Shown: piece by piece, positions 14,979 through 20,454 of the stretch
Position numbering within the stretch: the first letter of the stretch is position 1
Layout of the letters: each line of letters starts with the position of its first letter
Origin: an uncultured Mediterraneibacter sp.
GTDB taxonomy: Bacteria > Bacillota > Clostridia > Lachnospirales > Lachnospiraceae
Direction of reading: 5' to 3'
Assembly: GCA_934418295.1 (NCBI GenBank)
Contig: CAKRWZ010000031.1
Location: 1 to 20,454, forward strand
DNA length: 20,454 bases
Notes under the pieces: model-generated
Seen by the model: the letters and a program-made list of their open reading frames with translations, nothing else
What the model was told of the DNA's origin: nothing
The model's database searches: none
Position numbers and translations under genes: made by a program

Positions 14979-15790
14979 AAATCGGCACAAAAGAATTTGA
15001 CTTGGAACAGCACACTTATATCATGGGGATTTTAAATGTAACTCCGGATTCTTTTTCGGACGGCGGCAGATATGACCATATGGATGCCGCTCTCTTCCAT
15101 GCAGAGCAGATGATAAAAGAGGGAGCGGATCTGATCGATGTGGGCGGAGAGTCCACAAGACCCGGCCATCAGCAGATCACAGACCAGGAAGAGATCGAGC
15201 GGGTGGCACCGGTCCTGGAAGCGTTGAAACAGCGGTTTGATGCACCGCTTTCTATCGATACCTACAAGAGCAGTGTGGCAAAGGCGGCACTTCAGGCGGG
15301 GGCAGACCTGGTCAATGATATCTGGGGACTGAAATACGATAAAGAACTGGCACGGGTGATCGCAGAAAGTGAAGCCACCTGCTGCCTGATGCATAACCGG
15401 GAAAAGGCAGAGTATGGACAGTTTCTCCCGGAGGTGCTGGAGGATCTCAAAGAGACCCTGCGTCTGGCAGAACAGGCAGGGATCGCAAAGGAAAAGATCA
15501 TGCTGGATCCGGGCGTGGGATTTGGCAAAAATCTGGAAATGAACCTGGAGGTGTTGAAGCATCTGGGAGCGTTTCGGGAATTGGGCTACCCGCTGCTTTT
15601 GGGAACCTCACGCAAATCGGTGATCGGATTGACACTGGATCTTCCGGTGGAGGAACGGGAGGAAGGCACGCTGGTGACAACGGTGCTGGCTGTGCAGAAT
15701 TACTATGGTTTCGTCCGGGTACATGACGTGCAGAAAAACAAAAGGGCCGTTCAGATGATGGAAGCTATTCGGGATGTCTCCCAACAATAG
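14975..15790 (+). CDS. folP: Dihydropteroate synthase
   Basis: Condenses 6-hydroxymethyl-7,8-dihydropterin diphosphate with 4-aminobenzoate to give dihydropteroate; it is the sulfonamide target. The 271-residue TIM-barrel protein has all family signatures: GILNVTPDSFSDGG (18-31), IDVGGESTRPG (54-64), SIDTYKSSVA (93-102), NDIWG (114-118), MLDPGVGFGKN (176-186), GTSRKS (210-215) and RVHDV (248-252). No insertion or loss is seen in the sulfonamide-binding loops that can be judged here. The ATG at 14975 overlaps the stop of folC-folE (ATGA), with AGGAGGA just upstream inside the preceding gene. folB-folK follows after 29 bases in the same transcript. Confidence 0.97.
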   Translation: MKIGTKEFDLEQHTYIMGILNVTPDSFSDGGRYDHMDAALFHAEQMIKEGADLIDVGGESTRPGHQQITDQEEIERVAPVLEALKQRFDAPLSIDTYKSSVAKAALQAGADLVNDIWGLKYDKELARVIAESEATCCLMHNREKAEYGQFLPEVLEDLKETLRLAEQAGIAKEKIMLDPGVGFGKNLEMNLEVLKHLGAFRELGYPLLLGTSRKSVIGLTLDLPVEEREEGTLVTTVLAVQNYYGFVRVHDVQKNKRAVQMMEAIRDVSQQ

Positions 15791-15819
15791 ACGAAATCGA
15801 CGATAAGAGGAAAACAGAA

Positions 15820-16641
15820 ATGGACAAGATAAAAATCAAGGATCTGGAAGTGTTCGCAAAACACGGGGCACTGCCGGAAGAAAATGTACTGGGACAGAAG
15901 TTCCTGATTTCTGCAGTGCTGTATACCGATACCAGAAAGGCGGGGAAAACCGATGATCTGACGGCGTCGATCCATTATGGACAGGCCAGCAGGATGATCA
16001 CAGAGTACGTGAAAGAGCACACCTATCAGTTGATCGAACGGGTGGCGGAAGGTCTGGCTGAGCTGTTGTTGGAAAGCTTTGCAAATCTGAAAAAAGTGCG
16101 GATCCGGGTGAAAAAACCCTGGGCGCCCATCGGACTGCCGGTGGAGCATGTGGCAGTGGAGATCGTCCGGAAATGGCATACCGCCTATATCGCTCTGGGA
16201 TCCAATATAGGAAACCGAAAAGAATACCTGGAAGATGCGGTGGAAGCATTAAAGAAAGAGCCCCATTGCCGGGTGACTCAGGTGTCAGACATTTTGGAGA
16301 CAGAACCTTACGGGCTGACAGATCAGGCAAAATTTTTAAACGGCTGCCTGGAATTAAAAACGCTCCTGACACCGGAGGAGCTATTGGCCGTGCTGAACCG
16401 GATCGAGCAGCAGGCAGGGAGAGAACGGCTTCAGCACTGGGGGCCGCGGACGCTGGATCTGGATATTATTTTTTATGACCGGCTGGTCTGCCAGAAGAAG
16501 CAGCTGTGCATCCCCCATGTGGATATGCACAACCGGGAATTTGTCCTGGAGCCTTTGGCACAGCTGGCGCCTTACAAACGGCATCCGGTGTACGGCAAGA
16601 CCGTGGCGGAAATGCTGGCCGATCTGAGGGAAAAAGAATAG
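15820..16641 (+). CDS. folB-folK: Fused dihydroneopterin aldolase and HPPK
   Basis: A bifunctional enzyme of 273 residues. FolB (about 1-118) cleaves dihydroneopterin to 6-hydroxymethyl-7,8-dihydropterin and glycolaldehyde: start MDKIKIKDLEVFAKHGALPEEN with the active-site Glu near 21-22, and RVKKP with the catalytic Lys near 98-99. FolK (about 121-270) pyrophosphorylates that product with ATP: TAYIALGSNIGNR (121-133), ETEPYG (160-165), WGPRTLDLDIIFYD (207-220), IPHVDMHNREFVLEPL (231-246). Consecutive activities in one chain are a known Firmicutes arrangement. The ATG at 15820 follows AAGAGGAAAA. It is the last gene of the folate operon and is closed by a bidirectional terminator. Confidence 0.96.
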   Translation: MDKIKIKDLEVFAKHGALPEENVLGQKFLISAVLYTDTRKAGKTDDLTASIHYGQASRMITEYVKEHTYQLIERVAEGLAELLLESFANLKKVRIRVKKPWAPIGLPVEHVAVEIVRKWHTAYIALGSNIGNRKEYLEDAVEALKKEPHCRVTQVSDILETEPYGLTDQAKFLNGCLELKTLLTPEELLAVLNRIEQQAGRERLQHWGPRTLDLDIIFYDRLVCQKKQLCIPHVDMHNREFVLEPLAQLAPYKRHPVYGKTVAEMLADLREKE

Positions 16642-16652
16642 AGAATAAAAAT

Positions 16653-16717
16653 AAACCATCGCAAAGAATTTGAAGGCAGAAAACTCACAAAATTCGGAAT
16701 GCGATGGTTTTGCTTTT
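16653..16717. terminator. Bidirectional terminator between the folate and tyrA-aroA operons
   Basis: AAACCATCGCA (16653-16663) pairs with TGCGATGGTTT (16700-16710), with an inner GAATTT/AAATTC stem. The plus side ends TTTTGCTTTTT and the minus side TTTATTTTTATTC, so both converging transcripts can stop here. The minus-strand gene ends at 16717, at the edge of the structure. Confidence 0.85.
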
Positions 16718-17136
16718 TAAAATCTCAGTACGTTCAGTCCCACATTTTCATCGAAGACCCGGTCGGTGGTCCCGTCGATGATGCGGATGACGAGTTCGCA
16801 GGTGGCGCTGATGTAAGCCTCGTTCAGGTGTCCGCCGAAAACTTCACCTTTTTCGTTGCCGGCGCTCATGTGAAGGTGGGAATAGTATTCACCGTCCATG
16901 GTGTTGATGGTACCGGTAAGAGAAACAATCTCAAAAAAGCCCTCAAAATGGTTGGCAAAGTATTGTTTCAAATCCGGCCGGAAAACACCGACGGTGAAAC
17001 GGTCGATGGCACCCAGTCCTTGGATTTCTGCCAGTTTAATGTCCTCTTTTTGGGCGATCACTTTGAGCTGGGAAAGAATCTCTTCTCCCTTGTCTACTCT
17101 TGCGATAATCGTGTCTTGAAATCTTTTATACTCCAT
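16717..17136 (-). CDS. PPC/DUF296-domain protein (AT-hook-associated domain family)
   Basis: A 139-residue single-domain protein. The PPC/DUF296 core is clear in YYSHLHMSAGNEKGEVFGGH (about 84-103) followed by LNEAYISATCELVI: the clustered histidines and GGH fit a metal or ligand site. In plants this domain accompanies AT-hooks; the bacterial single-domain form forms trimers and its function is not settled. There is no DNA-binding motif here. The ATG at 17136 is preceded by AAGGAGGGAAC on the minus strand. It is the last gene after tyrA and aroA, 23 bases downstream of aroA, so it is probably cotranscribed, but nothing in the sequence ties it to aromatic synthesis. Confidence 0.9.
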   Translation of the reverse strand: MEYKRFQDTIIARVDKGEEILSQLKVIAQKEDIKLAEIQGLGAIDRFTVGVFRPDLKQYFANHFEGFFEIVSLTGTINTMDGEYYSHLHMSAGNEKGEVFGGHLNEAYISATCELVIRIIDGTTDRVFDENVGLNVLRF

Positions 17137-17159
17137 AAAAGTTCCCTCCTTAAAAACGT

Positions 17160-18452
17160 TTATAACAATTGTTCAAAGGTGTCATAAAAATCGGGATAGG
17201 ATACGTCTACACAGTGGCTGTCCAAAATTTTGGTGCGGCCTTCTGCGATCAGAGCGGCGATGGAAAATGCCATGGCGATCCGGTGGTCCAGAAGGGTGTG
17301 GATCGAAGCCCCGTGCAAAGGCTTTCCTCCTTTGATGATCATACCGTCGTCCAGAGGCGTAACATTGCATCCCATGGCGGTCAGATTGTCTGCCGTTGTC
17401 TCGATCCGGTCGCTTTCCTTTACTTTCAGTTCGGCAGCATCCCGGATAAATGTGGTACCTTCGGCAGCGGCAGCCATAACGGCGATGATCGGGATCTCAT
17501 CGATCAATGTCGGAATGATGGCTCCCTCGATGGCCGTGCCGTGGAGAGCACTGGTGCGCACCAGGATGTCCGCAGTAGGTTCTCCGTTGGATTTCCGCTG
17601 ATGCAGTAAGGTAATGTTTCCGCCCATATCTTCGCAGACTTTCAAAAATCCTGCCCGGGTAGAATTGATGCCCACATTCCGGATCAGAATTTCGGAATCC
17701 GGCACCAGCAGACCGGCAGCGATAAAGTAAGCTGCGGAAGAAATGTCTCCCGGAACGGATATCTTCTGACCGAAGAGCTCTTTGCAGGGCTCGATGAATG
17801 CCGTGGCTCTGGAATCGTTCAGATCAAAGCGGGAATGGATGGGAGCGCCGAATTCTTTCAGCATCAACTCGGTATGGTTGCGGGAAAGAAAGGGTTCCGT
17901 CACAGAGGTCTCACCCTCTGCATATAATCCTGCCAGCAGGATGGCGGATTTTACCTGGGCCGAGGCGATCTTTGATTCGTAATGAATGCCGTGGAGACTG
18001 CCGGGCTCGATGGAGAGCGGCGCACAGTCGTTGCCCTTTATGCTGGAAATATTGGCGCCCATGGAAGAAAGCGGGGTCAGGATCCGTTTCATAGGGCGGG
18101 AATTTAAGGAAGCATCTCCGGACAGCTGCGAAGAAAAGTTCTGGCCGGACAGGATCCCGGAGATCAGGCGGGTGGTGGTACCGCTGTTCCCCACGTTTAA
18201 AACGTTGGAAGGCGCCTGCAGTCCGTGCAGCCCTTTTCCGTGGATCAGGATGCAGTCCGGTTTTTCTTCGATGTCAATGCCCATATTCCGGAAACAGCCG
18301 ATGGTTGCAAGGCAGTCGGCGCCCCGGAGAAAATGCGTGATCTCTGTAGTTCCTTTTGCGATCGAGCCGAACATAACGGCGCGGTGTGAAATGGATTTGT
18401 CTCCCGGAACGGTAATGCTTCCGTGAAGACCTGTAATATTGCTGAGTTCCAT
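17160..18452 (-). CDS. aroA: 3-phosphoshikimate 1-carboxyvinyltransferase (EPSP synthase)
   Basis: Joins shikimate-3-phosphate and phosphoenolpyruvate, the sixth step of the shikimate pathway. The 430-residue protein has the two-domain EPSP synthase signatures: VPGDKSISHRA (15-25), NVGNSGTTTRL (86-96), SRPMKRILTPLSSMGA (118-133), DEIP with Asp318 (318-321), KESDRI (345-350) and LDHRIAMAF (388-396). The motif in which substitutions alter inhibitor sensitivity keeps its glycine (GNSGTT). The ATG at 18452 follows AGGAGA on the minus strand. It lies 82 bases after tyrA and just before the PPC gene, giving an aromatic amino acid operon of tyrA, aroA and one extra gene. Confidence 0.97.
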   Translation of the reverse strand: MELSNITGLHGSITVPGDKSISHRAVMFGSIAKGTTEITHFLRGADCLATIGCFRNMGIDIEEKPDCILIHGKGLHGLQAPSNVLNVGNSGTTTRLISGILSGQNFSSQLSGDASLNSRPMKRILTPLSSMGANISSIKGNDCAPLSIEPGSLHGIHYESKIASAQVKSAILLAGLYAEGETSVTEPFLSRNHTELMLKEFGAPIHSRFDLNDSRATAFIEPCKELFGQKISVPGDISSAAYFIAAGLLVPDSEILIRNVGINSTRAGFLKVCEDMGGNITLLHQRKSNGEPTADILVRTSALHGTAIEGAIIPTLIDEIPIIAVMAAAAEGTTFIRDAAELKVKESDRIETTADNLTAMGCNVTPLDDGMIIKGGKPLHGASIHTLLDHRIAMAFSIAALIAEGRTKILDSHCVDVSYPDFYDTFEQLL

Positions 18453-18534
18453 AGTTGTCTCCTGTCAGTTGTCGTATTTTGGGTATTTGGTTGATGGGTT
18501 GCCGGATCGGATAAAGTGTCAGACCGGCCTTGTG

Positions 18535-19635
18535 TTAACGTTCATAGATCGTATAGTGATGGCGTTTCAGTACGGAAACTGCTTTTTCGTAAGAAACGTT
18601 GTCGTAAAATTCGATACACAGCACGCCTTCTTCAAATTCGCGGTTGTGGATGATTCCGATGTTTTTCAGGCTGATCGCATTACTTGCCAGAATGGTGGCA
18701 ATGGTGGCGATACCGCCTGCCTCGTCCACAATGTCGCAGTAGACGGCATAGGTCTTTTTGAGCGGACCGGAAGAACTGGTTGGCATAGAGTCCCGGTAAT
18801 CCCGGGAAGTCTCAAACATATGGTAAAGCTCCCGGTCCTCCCGGCCGTCCACATATGCTTTGGCTCTTTGCAGCATCTGGATAAATTCTTCCAGGATCTC
18901 CGAAATGTTTTCCTGGTTTTTCAGACAGATCTGCTGCCACATAACGGGCGAAGAGGAGGCGATCCTGGTAATATCCTTAAATCCGCCGGCCGCCAGGTTT
19001 TTCATCAGCTCGTCCGGTGTATCGGTCTCCCGGATATAATTGACCAGACTGGCTGCAATGATGTGCGGAAGGTGGCTGATGGCCCCGGTAACGCGGTCAT
19101 GCAGATGGTAATCCAGGACCAAAGGGATCGCTTTTACCGTGGTGACAAATTCCTGATATTTTTGAAGCTGATCCTCTGTCGTGGCAGACGAGGGTGTCAG
19201 CACATAATAGGCGTTTTCCATCAGATGGGCGTTGGAATTGACAAACCCGCTCTTTTCGGAACCGGCCATGGGGTGGCCTCCGATGAAAAAACGATCCAGC
19301 CCCAGTCTTTGGACTTCTTCGTGAATAGAAGTCTTGACGCTTCCCACATCAGTCAGGATGCAGCCCGGCGTCAGAAAGTCTTTGAGCCGGGAAAGATAAG
19401 CGTTGTTATAAGAAATGGGGGCGCACAGAAAAACAAAGTCGCACCCACTGAAATTTTTGTCGATGGCAGAACAGGAAATATGGATTATGTCCTCCTGTAT
19501 GGCGTAGGCCAAAGTTTCTTTGTTTTTGTCAAAAGCGACGATCTGACAGTCCGGAAAATACTGGCGGATGGCCTTGGCAAAGGAACCGCCGATTACACCG
19601 AGACCGACAAATCCGATTTTTTGTAAAGATATCAT
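18535..19635 (-). CDS. tyrA: Prephenate dehydrogenase with C-terminal ACT domain
   Basis: Oxidatively decarboxylates prephenate to 4-hydroxyphenylpyruvate with NAD+ on the way to tyrosine. I chose ATG 19635 (MISLQKIGFVGLGVIGGSFA), because it follows CGGAGA by a normal gap and starts just before the Rossmann fold; the frame is open for 38 more codons upstream, but those codons cross the promoter and are not protein-like. From this start the product is 366 residues: GLGVIGGS (11-18), the substrate-site GGHPMAGSEKSG (119-130), SHLPH (187-191), then an ACT domain (about 294-364, YAVYCDIVDEAGGIATIATI), which probably gives feedback control by tyrosine. Its -10/-35 promoter is clear at 19664-19692. 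Confidence 0.95.
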   Translation of the reverse strand: MISLQKIGFVGLGVIGGSFAKAIRQYFPDCQIVAFDKNKETLAYAIQEDIIHISCSAIDKNFSGCDFVFLCAPISYNNAYLSRLKDFLTPGCILTDVGSVKTSIHEEVQRLGLDRFFIGGHPMAGSEKSGFVNSNAHLMENAYYVLTPSSATTEDQLQKYQEFVTTVKAIPLVLDYHLHDRVTGAISHLPHIIAASLVNYIRETDTPDELMKNLAAGGFKDITRIASSSPVMWQQICLKNQENISEILEEFIQMLQRAKAYVDGREDRELYHMFETSRDYRDSMPTSSSGPLKKTYAVYCDIVDEAGGIATIATILASNAISLKNIGIIHNREFEEGVLCIEFYDNVSYEKAVSVLKRHHYTIYER

Positions 19636-19663
19636 GACAGTCTCCGTTCGTGCTTTTTGCGTT

Positions 19664-19692
19664 ATTATACCACTTCTGCAAAAAAAGGTAAA
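19664..19692 (-). promoter_or_regulatory. Promoter of the tyrA-aroA operon
   Basis: On the minus strand: TTTACC (-35, 19692-19687) and TATAAT (-10, 19669-19664), spaced by 17 bases, with TG one base before the -10 (extended -10). The transcript would start about 20 bases before the tyrA ATG at 19635, which excludes the longer upstream reading frame. Confidence 0.8.
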
Positions 19693-19794
19693 TCTGGGAG
19701 AGAAAATAGGTGAGAACATTCCAGTGTTTATAGATATTTGCCAATACAAAAGAGAATGAACAAGGGAAAATGATGTGAAAAGTCCATAAAATAG

Positions 19795-19823
19795 TTGTAA
19801 AAAATCAGAATTTTTAGTACAAT
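19795..19823 (+). promoter_or_regulatory. Promoter of the EF-G paralogue gene
   Basis: TTGTAA (19795-19800) and TACAAT (19818-19823) are spaced by 17 bases. The start near 19830 leaves a leader of about 70 bases that holds an imperfect hairpin around GAAATATTTC (about 19850-19864). Confidence 0.72.
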
Positions 19824-19897
19824 ATAACCATCAAATTTTTGGCCGTCGGACAGAAATATTTCCGGTCGGCATATAACGAACTTAAGGAGGCAGACGT

Positions 19898-20454
19898 ATG
19901 AAAGTTTACAGAACAGACGAAATCAGAAATGTAGTGTTGCTCGGACATGGCGGAAGTGGAAAGACCAGTCTGGCAGAAGCAATGGCATATGTTTCTGGTA
20001 CAACGAATCGGATCGGAAAAGTAGCTGATGGAAACACGGTCAGTGATTTTGATAAGGAAGAGCAGAAGCGTAAATTCTCAATCAGTACATCTTTGATCCC
20101 TATCGAATGGGACGGAAAAAAGATCAATATTCTGGATACGCCGGGATACTTTGATTTCGTCGGTGAAGTGGAAGAAGCGGTCAGTGCCGCTGATGCAGCG
20201 ATCATCGTGGTATCGGGAAAAGACGGCGTGCAGGTAGGGACGGAAAAGGCCTGGGAGCTCTGCGATAAATACAACCTTCCCCGTATGGTACATGTGACGG
20301 AGATGGATGTGGATGACGCCAGCTTCCGTCAGGTAGTGGAAGACTTGACAGAAAGATACGGGAAGTGCATCGCACCTTATTATTCACCGATCCGTGAAAA
20401 CGAAAAGCTGGTAGGATATGTAAATGTGATCAAAAATGCCGGAAGAAGATTTAC
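19898..20454 (+). CDS. Elongation factor G-like GTPase (EF-G paralogue), 5' part
   Basis: The first 185 codons of a translational GTPase that runs off the window. It follows the second, non-canonical EF-G type of Clostridia (FusA2-like), not the main EF-G: P-loop GHGGSGKTS (16-24) instead of the usual GHVDAGKTT; NTVSDFDKEEQKRKFSISTS around switch I; and DTPGYFDFVGEVEEAVSAAD (80-99) as the G3 motif. The usual guanine-specificity motif NKxD reads VTEMD (about 133-137), so both Asn and Lys are changed. The role is unsettled for these paralogues; ribosome recycling or stress-related translation are possible. The ATG at 19898 is preceded by AAGGAGG at a normal gap. The gene stands alone, divergent from tyrA. 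Confidence 0.93.
   Translation, partial: MKVYRTDEIRNVVLLGHGGSGKTSLAEAMAYVSGTTNRIGKVADGNTVSDFDKEEQKRKFSISTSLIPIEWDGKKINILDTPGYFDFVGEVEEAVSAADAAIIVVSGKDGVQVGTEKAWELCDKYNLPRMVHVTEMDVDDASFRQVVEDLTERYGKCIAPYYSPIRENEKLVGYVNVIKNAGRRF

Noticed and set aside
18439..19626. A 395-codon plus-strand open frame
   Set aside because: It is fully antisense to tyrA, whose motifs and promoter are clear; its translation resembles no family I know.
19636..19749. N-terminal extension of TyrA by 38 codons
   Set aside because: It crosses the extended -10 promoter and reads as low-quality sequence before a normal TyrA start.

Overview
The window looks like chromosomal core DNA from a Gram-positive, low-to-mid GC Clostridia, most likely a gut Lachnospiraceae. 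This is inference from protein character and signals: strong AAGGAGG ribosome-binding sites, a phenylalanine T-box, a cobalamin riboswitch, a Firmicutes-like 6S RNA, a FolB-FolK fusion, and a secreted lipoprotein CbiK. No phage, transposase, integrase, CRISPR array, tRNA or rRNA was seen. The novelty lies in noncoding repeats, gene fusions and domain combinations, not in an obvious accessory island.

Layout. (1) 70-1560: thrC, followed by a 6S RNA gene (about 1591-1821) whose promoter overlaps the thrC stop codon and which ends in its own terminator. (2) 1867-2796: a YihY/BrkB-type membrane protein. (3) 2774-4852: promoter, cobalamin riboswitch, intrinsic terminator, and a lipoprotein sirohydrochlorin cobaltochelatase (CbiK) with an extra C-terminal domain. 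(4) 4885-11746: phenylalanyl-tRNA synthetase operon, namely promoter, T-box leader with a UUC specifier, pheS, a 110-bp structured tandem repeat, pheT, sppA, an RDD membrane protein, queA and a strong terminator. (5) 11752-12999: second copy of a 46-bp dispersed repeat (first copy 5174-5219), a doubtful small ORF, and a membrane-anchored ComEC-like metallo-beta-lactamase protein. (6) 13024-16717: folate operon, namely promoter, a folC-folE fusion, folP, a folB-folK fusion and a bidirectional terminator. (7) 19692-16717 on the minus strand: tyrA, aroA and a PPC/DUF296 protein from one promoter. (8) 19795-20454: promoter and start of an EF-G paralogue that runs off the right edge.

How the genes work together. 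The folate block encodes GTP cyclohydrolase I, dihydroneopterin aldolase, HPPK, dihydropteroate synthase and folylpolyglutamate/dihydrofolate synthase in three polypeptides, so most of tetrahydrofolate synthesis is in one transcript. aroA and tyrA supply the shikimate-to-tyrosine branch, and the T-box of pheS senses uncharged tRNA-Phe, so aromatic amino acid supply and use are both represented. The cbiK unit is under B12 control but has no other cobalamin gene beside it here.

Most notable for follow-up: the 110-bp tandem repeat between pheS and pheT, which folds on paper into a stem carrying two GNRA-tetraloop hairpins; the 46-bp repeat that follows two unrelated terminators; the FolC-FolE fusion; and the riboswitch-controlled lipoprotein CbiK with an appended domain.
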